Source: Elysia crispata (lineage: Eukaryota > Mollusca > Gastropoda > Plakobranchidae). Taken from it: a DNA stretch of 64,000 bases. Where the stretch lies: contig JAWDGP010006267.1 in NCBI GenBank assembly GCA_033675545.1, positions 296,001 to 360,000 of the forward strand, given 5' to 3'. Made by a program: the position numbers and the translations under genes. Shown in pieces: positions 12,878 to 25,941 of this stretch. The notes beneath the pieces were generated by a model that was not told the DNA's origin, made no database searches, and saw only the letters and a program-made list of their open reading frames with translations. How positions within the stretch are numbered: position 1 is the stretch's first letter; every line of letters begins with the position of its first letter.

Positions 12878-14640
12878 AGTTTCTCTCATATTTCAATACC
12901 AATATCTTCTGTACATATTTGTCAGACTTCAGAAATCACAAGAATTCATTTTGTAGATATTTCATCATACACTAAGTTTATGAACCAGGTTTTGAAAACA
13001 AACGATGTCAAAGCACCATGATCAAACTATCAGATTCACTCGCCAGATGTAGCTATAAATAAATTATGGCAGGCCTCTAATGGATATTTTGCTCAGTACT
13101 TAATCTAATTAATTACCTCGTAATGAAAACTTTAATAATTACAGTTTCTCCAACAGGCTGGCATTTCCGCTCAGCACATTATTAAAACTGCTTTTAGTTC
13201 GTCACTCATCTTGCACTGCACAGTGTGAGGTCTTTTTTGCAGTGTTTTGCCACCAGACCTGGATTTTCCGTGTATAGCATAATTATTATATATTTGCTTT
13301 TTTCCTTTACCTATTTTGCCCCAAAACAGAGGTATGATTAGGATTTGAAATAAAACCGCTGTATCACACTATAATGTGACATCTATATCTTTACTCATAT
13401 TACAGTTCATTTATCTAAAATAATGAGCAATCTGTTTTGGTAGATGTTTTTTTTTTTTTTAATTCTCCAATTTGGAAACAAGGCTCAAATCTCATGTCGC
13501 AGTAGGAACATTTTTTTGTTTTTAGGCAAACTTGGAGAAACAAAACTAAAATGCCTTTATTTCAGTGTGCATATTGTAGAGAAGGTAGGATATAAACAGT
13601 TGTTTACTAAAGGCTTTTTATTGCGGAATGCTCAGATTGGATCGATGGATTCTATTCTTTTGGTTCTGAACATGATGACAGTTATTATGATATTTGTCTA
13701 TCTGATATGTTGTCAAAAGCAGAGTTCATAAGGCTGGATTATATGCTAGAGATTTTTTAAATTGCATGAATTCTATACACCAGGCAATCGAATAACAAAC
13801 TTATAGCTCGACCTTTGGTTTTCCCAGCAAGACAAGATTTGTTATGAAATTTAAGAAGTTAATGACCAGTTTGGGGCTTGTCTGTCGCAACATACAAATT
13901 TCTTCATAGCCTCACAGATTTATATATTAAGAAATTCTAAAGCAACATCCTGAGTCACAAAATAACATTGTAGATAGTAAGTGGCTGTATTAATATAAAT
14001 ATTGTTAAACTCAGTTTCACTTTGTGTCCCCACCTTGATTTATTCATTCCATACGTGGCGGTTTGCCTGTTTGAAGATCCAGATCAGAAACAATAACATC
14101 ACCAAAATCTACAGTCTTAATCTAGTGGACGACAAAGACAAACAAGAAGAGAACAAGTACTCGAGTCTAGCCTTGGGCCAAACGTACTGAACAGTAAGAG
14201 CAGACCGATACAAAACACTTACCCAGAGGGTTAACATCAAGTTCAATACCCTACGGCCCATGTGTTAGTAATAAGAACACAAAATCGCATGTTGCGCATT
14301 CCGATGCCAGCACTCGGATACTATCTAGGGACCAAACGTCGCTCAAGCCTATGCTCACCATTAAAAGATCCTAAGTCTGTGCTTCTTTCAGTCCATTTAT
14401 AGTTTCATCCACCAGAGGAAACACTGTGAATGGTGATGAAGTTCTCCCCTATGTTTTCTGCATCCAATACATCGAGCTTGTTGGTTTTTTTTTTCTGTTA
14501 GTATTGACCCAAAGTCCTTGGTACCACTTCAGGCGTTATCATTAAGCAGTATATTTCGACTGTATTCTTCCCCATTAGAACTCCTATCATGCAGTAACAA
14601 TGATGTGGCAATCGTTTTGGTGAATGCACTCGAGTGATCT
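12878..14640. other. Anonymous spacer
   Basis: No gene, repeat or transposon motif recognised. Frames of up to 95 codons show no domain. Confidence 0.5.
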
Positions 14641-14648
14641 ATGAACAT

Positions 14649-16633
14649 TTAAGTCCGTTTATGATGAATTATCGAGTATCTCTTAACCTGATTGCGGTAC
14701 GTCTTCGGCGTTAACAACTCCATGATGAAATCAGCCCGTTCTAAGGAAAGCCAAAAGTTTAGAATAATCTTTTCCGTAACTTTATTTAAAGCACATTCAT
14801 GCTTCCAATTCCTAATGTTCAAAACCCATTTCACCTCTTTTTGGACTGTCTCAGCACTTTCCGAGCAGCTTCTAGAATGATTAGAAGATTGCGGTTTCGA
14901 TCTCTCCACACATACCCCGGTTTGCATCAGTGATTGAAATGGACAAAAAAAAAACAAAACAAAACAAAAAAAATTTCGCTGACATATTGCCGTCTTTCCC
15001 TAACATCAACATGTTAGGTGTGTAGATCGTGGATCAACTTATCGATGCTCCGACAGTCCGAGCGTCCCAGTGATCCGTGGGATTCACATGTGCAGTTCAT
15101 CGTGGTTTTTTAACCTAAAACATTCCGCCGCATCCATCAGAGTCCGATTATACTCTCCTCCTTGTCTATCACAATCCGGATGGTACAGTGTTGGTCTGGG
15201 TTTGTGGATGTGCAACATCGCTCAAACAGCCGCCTTAAATGGATCACTTTCAAAGTCGCATTCAGAGTCTGTAAAGAAAGAAAAAGAAACTCTTAGGGAT
15301 CGCCGAACCAGCAAAATCCTCATTCCCGGCGCCTTGGCCATTGCGCTTGTTGTCAGACTTTGCGATGGTATGCATTCTACTCACATAGAAGATCTAACAC
15401 GAGCAGTACCTATTGATTACTTATACCAAGGGATCGAAGGGATCGTATAACTCAAGCTGGACTTTACATAGTTATAAACTCGCGTAGGCAACATTGTCAT
15501 AGCCCTTTTCATACTATACAAACCAATGCCTTTTTACTTTTTCTTACATTTCACCCATGTCTTTGCAATGCTCTGAATATTTTTATAAATTCCTCTTCAC
15601 AAGAAATTTTTTTTTTTACCCATTTTCTATTGTCCGCTTTATTCAACATATCTTAGCAAGACTCCACGCCACCTGGATAACAGCGATCCATTTTCGCCAC
15701 CGTTTTTATACTTTAATCTTGCCTCTAGCTTATCATCACCTGAACAATCCCTGGTTGAGGGCAGACCCCTAACATTGCGATGAGAGATTCTCCCCATATC
15801 TGCTACAGACAGATTGTGAGCTTTCTCACTCCGACCTCTGAGATGAACACCTGCACCCGTAATCAGGCGCTCCCCAATCTTCGTAATGATCACGATAACA
15901 CCTCTCCAATTAGCTACATCCATTCCACCTTTCCCATTGCTTCTATTAGTGTTCTGGAGGAAACTGTTTCCACACCTTCTATCCTCTTCGTTCATCTCTA
16001 GAGACCAGACAAAACAGCATTTATAATATATTTCTGAGGAGGCTCACCTTAGGCCGCTCGATTGTTCAGCCTATCTGCCCACTCTTTTATACTCGCCCAA
16101 TGTTTCTAACTCTCATTCTATGACCGTATATATGTGACACTTCATGAAGGATTAGCATATCCAACCGACGGGCCAGGCGACTGAAAATATCCACTGATTT
16201 CATATCCTTCTACTCGTGAATCATTGACCGTTGTATAACATAGCCCGATCGTGCAGGGTGTAGAAATAAAACCCTGCCATTTGTCACTCTCTCTCTGTTC
16301 CCAACTGGGCAATAACATATCCAGCTTGTGAGAATTAAGTCTCATAACTGTCGTGACTTCTACTTTATCGTTAGATGCGCTTTCCTCCCCAGGAGGATTT
16401 GTCAGAATCCCGCTGACAGAAGCACATTTATCTCTTCTAGGCTGCTTACATTCATTCCTCATCCTCGGGATTCTAGAATGTCTGTCGTTGGACTCTGATT
16501 TATAAGGTGAACTACGGCAGTGGCGAGGGATTTTGTGGATTAAAATATTCGCCCCATAGTCGGGAAGAATGTCTTTATGATGTATACATATAGGATAACA
16601 CTCACAGAAATAGCAAAGAAATATCCACTCCAA
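14649..16633 (-). pseudogene. Unrecognised cluster of broken minus-strand ORFs
   Basis: Three sizeable minus-strand frames lie in a row: 16633-16142 (163 codons), 15995-15639 (118) and 14957-14649 (102), with further open stretches between them (for example around 15400-15100). This 2-kb block is visibly less AT-rich than its surroundings and its translations are not low-complexity. I could not assign any of them to a family. It could be the decayed body of a transposon or viral insertion, or unrelated chance frames. Plus-strand frames at 15070-15450 and 15780-16001 overlap and look like shadows. Confidence 0.25.
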
Positions 16634-16639
16634 AAACTT

Positions 16640-18861
16640 TGACTAAGTGCAAACACTAAACGTCATCAGGAAAAAAAAAGTTGCTCTTTTATAATTTAAA
16701 ATCGATTTCAATGGTTTTTTTTTTTAATCACATAGATTTAAATGAAAGACTAAGAAAATAAATGTGCGAAGGGAAACAATAGTATTAAGAAGATAAATAA
16801 TAAAAAAAATCACTCATTTAAGTTTAACGAGATTAAAGACATGTATTCGATGTCCACAGAAAAAACATAACGTAAGATGTTGTCAAAAGGCATCCACGAC
16901 GAAAATAATCTAGCAGTAGGGCATTCGCATTTATTAAAACATTTCAACAAAAAGCTCAAAATCTGATTCTTCTTCAACCGAAGAGGATTATGCCGTATTT
17001 TCTGGGTTAAGGATCAATAACGATAAGAACAACTTTCAAAGTTTTTTTTTCTATTTCGCAACAAGAACCAAAATCTAGATCTTGATCTAAGGATATTGAG
17101 TACGGCTCTTCTCCGTCATCATGGCGAAGCGTCTACTGATATACAGGTGCGCAGAGAATGAAACGGAAAAATGTCGTGATATAAAATTAAAAGTTTGATT
17201 CATTCAATATTACTTGTCATTGCTTCTAACTCGCTAGAGTCGAATAATCTACACAATACTAAATGAAAGTTCTTATTGTAGTATCAAACACATCTCTTTC
17301 TGATTTCACTTTTTCGCTTTAATGCAACTATTGTAGTTAATCTTTGATTTTAAAAGAACGCCAACACTTTTCTTTTTTGGTGAGAGTGACCGATCGATTT
17401 TGATTTATCCTAAATTAATGGCAATCCAAATTTGGTGGTAAGATTTCAGCCATGTCGCTGCTAAAGATAACGATAAACTTGCATGGATGAAATTATGTGG
17501 CTGCCATATTGTAAGCATTTAGTCTTGATTTGAGCAGGCTCTTGCAAACCTCTTGATGGACCTGTTTTTAGATCATAATCAATAAATCCGTATTAATTGG
17601 CAATTTTCGTCAATCAGAAGAAGGTTTTGGTTTCAACTTTTTTTTTCAACTCCTAGATTCTTAGTTTGCTCCTGTCATAGATTTCAATTTTGAGAGCCAT
17701 CGCACTTGGAAGTGGAAAAATTATTCTTATCTAAATGAACAAAAAAAAAAACAAAAAACAAAAAACAAAAAAAACAAAACCTTCATACATTTATGAGGAT
17801 GCAGTCTTAAAGTTTTAACGTGTTGACTCTTCTTAAAATTTTGTTTCATTCGTTTTTTTTTTGTTTTGTTTCGTTTTGTTTTGTTTTGTTTTTGAGAGGT
17901 AAACTAAAATCTGTATTCCATTAAAAGAATAATAAATAAATAGTAGACAAGAAAAAACGTAAGCCTGTTGAATTATGTTTGTTGACAGATCGTAAGTGGA
18001 GTAAAGAAATTTAGTTTCATAAATCACTTCGGTGAGCATCTTTTTTTTTTCAAGCAGATCTGTACTTCTTGCAAAATTGGCTGGACCCTTGATACGGTTC
18101 TTTACATTCATTTTTAGCACTGAACTATTATCATAGACCCTTACAATTTACTGCTGCTTTCGAGTTCGAAAGGTTTCCGGATTAAATTAGTTGTCTTTCC
18201 GGTTCTATTACTTCACTCAGATCTAGTAAATGCTTCCACAATGACGAGTTTTCTGAAACTTTGAAGCCCTCAAAGTGCTTTTAACTTCAACAAAAAAAGA
18301 AAAAAAACTCAAGGAGTTTTAGAATGTATTACTTCACTTAAGGTACAATAAGTCTATTCAATGACAAAACAAGATAATAATAAGAGAGAAAAATTTAAAA
18401 AAGGCGAATAAGAAATTCAGAATTGCGAGTTATTGTCCTGGTAAAGGTCTCTGATTCTGGGCTTTAGCTTTGCAGAGTTGCGCACAGTGAAAGAAGTTTG
18501 GGAAAATTGGCAGGAAAACAGCTTTGTTTGGCTGTTTGTTTCGTTGAGAAGTGTAACTGTTCCTCAATGAAAGCTTTCAAATTTACTTGGGTGCCTTAAT
18601 CTTACGCATCGGTAGCAAAGGCAGTGAAAGTACGCTTGTTTTCGATACAACACTCTACTAAGATCTAGAAAATCACCTTTTCTAAAATCTTGTTCAGCGA
18701 CTTATTAAAGATTGTGTATATGAGATAAATATTAGCCAATTAATATTATTAAATGAGAGTCTCAGTCTGGAAGTATATATTTAGATCGCAATTGACTTGT
18801 CAATATCAAGTCGCCAGTCAGCGTGGTTTAAAAACCTCTGCCGATGACAGCGACACAAGAA
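16640..18861. other. Anonymous AT-rich spacer
   Basis: No gene recognised. 17740-17780 is A-rich with AAAC words and 17850-17892 is T-rich with TTTTG words, about 80 bp apart in opposite orientation; these could be tails of two opposed retroposons. Confidence 0.45.
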
Positions 18862-19013
18862 CTAAGCAACAACGGTTATAGGCCTGGCCATGTCGCTCAA
18901 TGCCTGAAATACAGGCTTATCCCTTGGCGCCACCGTAAGGCGCAAGAGTCTCTCCTGCTGAGGGATAGACACAGCGGCCTCTGCCGCAAAATCTAACTGC
19001 ACCTCGCCTGTTG
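18862..19013 (-). CDS. Putative terminal coding exon, function unknown
   Basis: The minus strand shows a long T-rich tract (complement of 19015-19115) ending in tttacag, a good 3' splice acceptor. A GC-richer open frame of about 50 codons follows, containing TGEVQLDFAAEAAVSIPQQE and ending DMARPITVVA before TAG. The contrast in base composition with the AT-rich surroundings and the acceptor support a real last exon of a host gene whose other exons would lie at higher coordinates. I do not recognise the protein. An alternative acceptor (caacag) lies a few bases further in. Confidence 0.4.
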
Positions 19014-19384
19014 CTGTAAACAATTTTAAAAAACAACAAAAAAAAAAAACAAAAAAACCCATAAAACAAAAACAAAGCCGAACTCACAAAAAAGAAAAAA
19101 AAAAGCAGAGGAAAGAACAACCTAAATCAGTTATAATGGATGGAATTTGTCTAACCTGCTCTGTCATCCTTTATAATGACGACAGCTACTGATTTCCCTC
19201 CTAACCAGAAGCGACATAGTTTAACACCCTGGGGAGAACACTTTGTGCAATACATTGTCTCGGCCCGGTTCGCCATTTTTCCCACTGGCATCATGGCGGT
19301 GCAATATACTGGCTCTTATCGAAGATTTAAAAAAAAATTACTTTTGGTTTAAACCAAATAAAAAAAGAGGAGAGGGAGGGGTTA

Positions 19385-19452
19385 CATGGTCAGCAGCAGT
19401 AACAGTAGTGGTCGCAGCAGCAGAGCAGCAGTAGTAATAGTAGTAGTAGTAA

Positions 19453-19512
<60 letters not shown>

Positions 19513-19572
19513 TGGTAGTGGTAGTGGTAGTGGTAGTGGTAGTGGTAGTGATAGTGGTAGTAGAAGTAGCAT

Positions 19573-19617
<45 letters not shown>

Positions 19618-19660
19618 TAGTAGTAGCAGTAGTGGTAGCAGCAGCAGTAATTTGTGTAAC
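19385..19660. repeat. (GTA)n/(GCA)n trinucleotide block
   Basis: Mostly GTA triplets with GGTAGT hexamers at about 19505-19560 and GCA triplets at about 19575-19600. All six-frame ORFs here are homopolymer-like translations and are not genes. Confidence 0.95.
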
Positions 19661-19708
19661 AATCACTCAACCTGAATTTGTATGCACAAAGAGAATATAA
19701 GTCAAATT

Positions 19709-19711
<3 letters not shown>

Positions 19712-19766
<55 letters not shown>
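19712..19766. repeat. (TA)n microsatellite
   Basis: About 27 TA dinucleotides, directly abutting the hammerhead-like core. Confidence 0.95.
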
Positions 19767-19767
<1 letters not shown>

Positions 19768-19768
19768 G

Positions 19769-19794
19769 TTTCGCCTTAATTTTGGCTTCATCAG
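19769..19794 (-). ncRNA. Hammerhead-ribozyme-like half core
   Basis: The minus strand reads ctgatga, then agcc-loop-ggc, then gaaac. This is the conserved CUGAUGA / stem II / GAAA half of a hammerhead ribozyme, with a 3-4 bp stem II. Penelope-like elements and retrozymes are known to carry such motifs. The third strand with the cleavage site is not found: stem III runs into (TA)n. A related copy is at 54362-54385. Probably a decayed or truncated ribozyme from a retroelement. Confidence 0.45.
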
Positions 19795-19799
19795 TAACG

Positions 19800-21129
19800 T
19801 TACAAACATTACATGTTGTGGCTGTAATAGTATTTATAGATCCATGGGGTCGACTAGATAATTATAATTATTATAATTTAGATTTGTTCCTAACCAGGAC
19901 TTAATTGGATCAATCCTTGAAATCCATCTGAGCAAAGAATAAATATAGCTGTCCTAATGATTTAAAAAAAATGAGATATTAAGGTTTAATGGGTCTGTGG
20001 CTGTGGACCGTAGCAGCTAACCAAAACAGCCTCGAACATGTCGGAAATAAAAACCTTCAGCCTGAAAAGTTCTATTCAGATTGCATTCGAATTTTAAACA
20101 CGATTTCTTCTTTAAACAACTAAAAAAAATGCGAAGCTCGTAAATTTCGTCAAAAAAAAAAAAAAAGGCCTTTCCTATGTTTTTTATCAATACGGGCCTT
20201 AGTTGGGACTTAGATTGTGTGTGAGGGGGGTTAGTTATGCTGTGATAAATTGCCTTAAACGGACGGAGTTTTAAAACTGAATCTAGAGTATTATGAAAAA
20301 AAGGAGTATATCAATAATGATTTTATCTTAATTTGCCTATTTTTCAACATGCATCTTGCGTTGCGTTAAAATAGTGTTTAAAAAAAGAAAGAAATAGTTT
20401 TCCTTACTCCAAATCAAATGGATTGACTTCCTGAATGAGCCTAACAACAAAACCCGGAGGAGAGTGTGTATACCATATAATTCAGTGGAGAAAAAGACGT
20501 AGTTTGCAGTCCCTTGTGGCTTTTCCTGCGAGTTTCCGCATTTTTGAATAGGGAACTAATTTAATCGTGTCACTGAGCGATGCACACAAAGTTATATAAT
20601 TATTTACAGTTATTACTCACAACATTAACCATTATTTTTTCGTTTTTCCACATGCCATCCAAACGCAAAGGCAATCACAAATTTTGACATAACACCAGTT
20701 GTTCCAAAGGAAATATTTAAATTTTTGAAAGTTGAAATGCATATCATATTGAAAAAATATGCTAACAATTCAAACTATGAGATTTTGAAAACGAAGAATC
20801 AGGAATCTCAATTTTGTTTGTCTCGCTCTCACGAATATGTACTTGCTCTTTCATTGCTTTTCATTTTAATTCAATTCAACCGAGTTTTTCATTCTGATTA
20901 TCTGTGTTAATAATCTGTTCTGCTGTAGAGCTTTCAAGACGCCAGTGGCGATTCTTTATTTCCCACACCGTGACTAAGGTCATTAAACTGGATGAAGCTG
21001 CTATCTCAGTGTTGTCGGCTAGCTGGATCATGTCGGACCTTGACCTTCATTCATCTGCACGCAAGACATTGAGTGTCGCAGATTATTCGGTCATGCTAGT
21101 TAATATGATGTTATATAAAGCAAGAAAGA
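19800..21129. other. Anonymous spacer
   Basis: No gene supported. A 94-codon plus-strand frame (20904-21188) runs into the minisatellite and has no recognisable domain. Confidence 0.45.
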
Positions 21130-21770
21130 TCCAATTAATATTTAAATTTCTTTTACATTTCGAGAGGATTTGTCCAACTGATATTTAAATTCCTCATGCA
21201 ATTCGAGAGGATTTGTCCAAATGATATTCAAATTCCTCATGCATTTCGAGAGGATTTGTCCAAATATTTAAATTCCTCATGCATTTCGAGAGGATTTGTC
21301 CAAATGATATTTAAATTCTTCATGCATTTCGAGAGGATTTGTACAAATGATATTTAAATTCCTCTTACATTCCTAGAGGATGTGTGCAAATGGTATTTAA
21401 ATTCCTCATGCATTTCGAGAGGATTTGTCCAAATGATATTTAAATTCCTCATGCATTTCGAGAGGATTTGTACAAATGATATTTAAATTCCTCATGCATT
21501 TCGAGAGGATTTGTCCAAATGATATTTAAATTCTTCATGCATTTCGAGAGGATTTGTACAAATGATATTTAAATTCCTCATGCATTTCGAGAGGATTTGT
21601 ACAAATGATATTTAAATTCTTCATGCATTTCGAGAGGATTTGTCCAAATGATATTTAAATTCCTCTTACATTCTTAGAGGATGTGTCCAAATGGTATTTA
21701 AATTCCTCTTACATTCCTTGAGGATGTGTGCAAATGGTATTTAAATTCCTCATGCATTTCGAGAGGCATT
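21130..21770. repeat. 43-bp minisatellite, 15 units
   Basis: Units start (word cgagagg or its variant) near 21161, 21204, 21247, 21287, 21330, 21373, 21416, 21459, 21502, 21545, 21588, 21631, 21674, 21717 and 21760. Spacing is 43 bp except one of 40. Two variants are mixed: the common catgcatttcgagaggattt type, and a cttacattcctagaggatgt type at 21373, 21674 and 21717. Each unit contains the palindrome atttaaat. Confidence 0.95.
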
Positions 21771-21937
21771 GATGTGTCGAACAGTTTGGCATGCACCTTT
21801 GTATAAAATTAATGATCATCAATATTCTATTTCTACAACTTCTCTAACTGATGTTGAGAGTTGATGATCGCTCTTCAATTATTCTTTGCTAAAAACTTCT
21901 CTCTCATCATTCTGAAATACAATTCAACGTTTTAAGA

Positions 21938-24900
21938 AATATTGACAACCTAGATCCATAGAAGTCAACTCAAGGTGCACTCAATTCCAGACAGCGATGC
22001 AGATGTGTCTAAACACATCCTGTTGAAGATGAGATTTAAGTCGTCATAAATCGTCACCTTCAAAACTGCAGTTTTACTTATGCGGCATGTGAGCCTTCTC
22101 CCATCTTGATAAAACACAAAGAGGACTGGCTGTCCATGAGGTCTGTCCTTCAATTCAGCTGATCGATTTAGATATGAAAAAAAAAAGTCCAGTAAGCTAC
22201 TTATTATTTTTTTCTCTTACAAAACTAAATGCCGTTGAACCTATACCGCCTTGGTGTCACCGTCACGTCTCGTCCTTGTAAGTTCATACATTGACCCTGT
22301 CATGGGATGTAATCCACGCGGCTAGAATAGAGACTTACCGAGTAAAAAAAATAAATTCACAATTCTTATAAATGGTGCAAAAATTGAATTATGAAACGAA
22401 GATGTCTCAGACACATGAAGGTAATGCCACTAATAAGCAACATTTTTCCCACTAAAAAAACACATATGCTCAGTGGCTCAAGTACCACCATCGGCCCCGG
22501 GAATGACATCTTTACTTTAGATAACTTAACTCTCCTGCAATGACTCGTTCATTCTTCGTGCTTTTACACAGCTATTTACATGTCATTTCTAGCTTTCAAA
22601 TCAGTCTCTTAGCGGCTGTTCAAGCGGCTGAGTGCTAGCTTCATTTCTCAATATTTCTTTCCCTTTTCTTACGTTGCACTGTGTTTTCCTGGATCAGTTC
22701 CTCTTTCTCCGGCCTAATGAAAACCGCCACCATTTGCTCACACCACTATATAGGGAGCACTTTCGCATCTATCAGGCTTGAGGCTCAGTAACCATTCATC
22801 TTCTTAAGATATTGATTATGGCTAAGATTTTTAATAATGCAGTTTCCCTTTTTAACCTGAATTTTCTTTCACCTGGCGGGTATGGTCTTGTCCATCTTGG
22901 TCATCATTGTCATGTCATTCTGCAATTTTTGAAAATGTTTCAGTTAGAACTTTTCCCGATTTTTATCAACGCAAAAAGTTTTGTTCGGTGTTTCAGTCTC
23001 TTCAGATTATTTAGTTTATAACTTAACCTGAAAATTACCACTACTCGCATTTTGGTGGTTCAGCAAATGCATGAAAGGTTTTTCATGCCGCTAAGTTAAA
23101 ATCTCACTTGCCGGATTATATGGACGTGCCCCATCTTGATGAACATCAGCAGCTTTATGAAGAACAGAGCTGGAAAAATATGAATTGACTTCATATCTTT
23201 GACATGAATATATCTGGCTCCGCAATGCAGGTTAATGCTTATTAGTTTTTAGGTTTTACCGCAATGCAGGTTAATGCTTATTAGTTTATAGGTTTTACCT
23301 ATAAATTCAGATTAAAATTATCCAAAGCAAGTCTGTGAGTATCGCTCTTGACTTTGCTTTAGGGCCTTGATAAACGTTACTAAAATAAGAACTGTTCCGA
23401 TTTGTTTCTGCGAATTCGCAGCTTCTTTATCATATATGATACAAAAACAAATAATTTGTTTTAATTACACACACATCAATTCCGTAACAGTAGTGTGGTT
23501 GAAGGTACAGATAAAAAAGTTTGTAAAATCATTTACCGTGGTGCGGAAACTTCCTCCTGGTGCTTGTCATTGTCAAAGCAGATCTGCTATTAACTTTGTG
23601 GATGTTGTTGCCGTACCCTCTGATTTTCAACATCTTCATGTCTGCCAATAGAATTGACACAAACGTGTGACAGCTCTGTTCCTACTCTTGATAACAATAC
23701 CTGCTCATCGATTGACCGTCAAGATGTTTTACACGCGGGACCTTTCAGTGCTGAGTTCCCCCAAAAGCTGCAGTCTTAATCACTGAATCTTCTAATCTTT
23801 CTGAACATTTTAAAAGTAGGATTTGAGTTAAAGCAGGAAATGCAACCGCCTAAAAGACCTGAGTCGGAGGTAGCATTACAGTAGCGCAATTCATTATACA
23901 AATCAACATAAACAGACTGCAACTTAAAATTTCTTGTTGTAATGTATATACTAAACAGATTTATATCGTTCCCTTGGCTAAACAATCATGCAATCATTTG
24001 TGATGTTTTAATCACAAAATAATGTTAAGGCTGTTCTGAATAATAGCAAATCTCAATCTTCCATGGAAAATGTGTACCGATGGAATGGCAACTTTATTTT
24101 GCTCTTCTAAGATGTCCATTTAACAATGATTATTTCCCTCTCTGTAGAGAAATGTTATTTTCATATTTCTATCCTAATAATTTTTTCCCTTCATATTTCA
24201 TTTGATAAAACAATCAGAGCGGCGGAGAATCATAAAATGAGCGAGCAGCTGGGAGCAACACATTCTTTATTGACATGGGTGGTCACAGTTAATCTGTTTT
24301 ATCTTGAGGCTGTTGCTGTACAGTCTTTCTAGTCATTCACAGGAAATGGAATTGAATCTCTTCTGGGCAAAGTGAGAGGTGCCCAGTCTTCTGAACAACT
24401 TGTCTTATAGAAAATTGTTCCATCTGAATTGTATTTCAGCGCTCTCATATCAGTCACATTCGGTTCTGTCGATTTTTCCCAGCCTTTAGGATTTTCAGGT
24501 TACCGAATTCCTTGTAGTTTGAAAAGAATGTGTGTACTTGACTTTGGTTGTGGAATTTTTTCGATTTGTTCGGATTATCCTCTCGCAATCTCATGGAAAG
24601 TGTATCTCAACACCTTTGAGCTTCATATGAATAGTGGCATGAACCATCTGAATTGTATTTCAGCGCTCTCATATCAGTCACATTCGGTTCTGTTGATTTT
24701 TCCCAGCCTTTAGGATTTTCAGGTTACCGAATTCCTTGTAGTTTGAAAAGAATGTGTGTACTTGACTTTGGTTCTGGAATTTTTTCGATTTGTTCGGATT
24801 ATCCTCTCGCAATCTCATGGAAAGTGTATCTCAACACCTTTGAGCTTCATATGGATAGTAGCATGAACCGAGTCAACCTCCATCAGAGTGTGACCACGTT

Positions 24901-25941
24901 CGAGGAAATTTTGTTTGATAGTTCTTTGTGCTGCTTGAACAAAAATATCTCAAGGCATTGGCCAAGATGTAGCTCCTGTTTTAGAACGCGCATCCATCGG
25001 AGAAGATATGCACTGATCAAAATTCATTGTCTTGCCTTACTAATATGCAACAAGACAAGAGGCAAATTCATACGCCTCCACGTCTCCTTCTTTCTCGTTC
25101 GTGACGTGTCTTTAGTGCTCAAGTCAAATACGCTGTTGGTCTTGTAGTAAAAGGCTGGCGCTGGAAGACATAGAACCAGTAACGTGCGCTAAAGGTCAAC
25201 AGCAATTCTTGTTGTCTTTAATTCATCACTGGGAGCCTCACGCTTGTCTTTGTCCTTTTCCTTTTGGGCAAGGTCTTTTTTTCTGTCTGTGGATTAAAAA
25301 AAACCCATTTTGATCAATACTTCTAGTCTCATGGAGCAACAGATGTCACGCCTGATCTTCCGAGCTTAAAAAAATTGAAATGTCAACAGAAGTTTTCCCT
25401 TTATGAATGACGACCTTGACATGAATTTAATGTTGGATTCTTGGCAATGTCGTCTGTATTCTTGATACAGGTCAAAGGTTGACCCCTTAGACCTTAGTGT
25501 ATCTAAAAACATTCAAGCAAATTATACCAGTGCTACACTCAGGTAGAGCATTTGTAATATGGTCGACGGCTCACTTGTTGGACACCTTGGTCTTGCCCCT
25601 TCTTGATGAATGTCAGTCTATCTGTTTACAAAGCTGATGTGTTATCCTTTCTCACTGGCGACACTGTTTGCTGACGGAACTGCAGCTATTCTTTGCCTTT
25701 TATTTCATAGCGGGGTTTTGCACTGCATGGAATTGCCATTGAACGAAGTAAAGTAAAGGTTTGATGCAATTCTACTATGCAGTGTGTATGCTTGATCCAC
25801 TTGTTCTGTAGCGTTAGTTACTCCTTTACACATTACTGTAAACTCTTAAATCACAAGTCTCTGTTTTGGGGAACTTCTGGTCTTATCAGCTATGACAATT
25901 TTCATTGACGCCAACCGAAACATCTCTTTCGTCTTGGTATG
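21938..25941. repeat. 4-kb tandem duplication, copy 1
   Basis: From aatattgacaacctaga to cttggtatg this segment is repeated at 26929-30754 at high identity. Copy 1 alone has a 39-bp tandem repeat (23222-23299) and 124 bp (25116-25239) missing from copy 2. Inside both copies a 224-bp block is doubled (24429 and 24653 here). Plus-strand frames of 69-164 codons in both copies carry no known domain. Confidence 0.95.
21965..22158 (-). CDS. Putative terminal exon, copy 1, function unknown
   Basis: A T-rich tract and atcgatcag acceptor on the minus strand precede an open frame reading ELKDRPHGQPVLFVFYQDGR, RRLTCRISKTAVLKVTIYDD and a Leu/Ser-rich end before TGA. The frame is kept in copy 2 (26956-27143) apart from an in-frame 6-bp difference. 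Retention of an open frame in both copies and the splice-like start suggest a real exon or recent gene fragment. I do not recognise the family. Confidence 0.35.

Noticed and set aside
19382-19700. 90-104-codon ORFs of poly-Val, poly-Thr and poly-Leu
   Set aside because: All are frames of one trinucleotide repeat.
24429-25147. 94- and 164-codon plus-strand ORFs sharing MYFSALISVTFGSVDFS
   Set aside because: They arise from the 224-bp internal duplication; the minus strand looks more exon-like and no domain is present on the plus strand.
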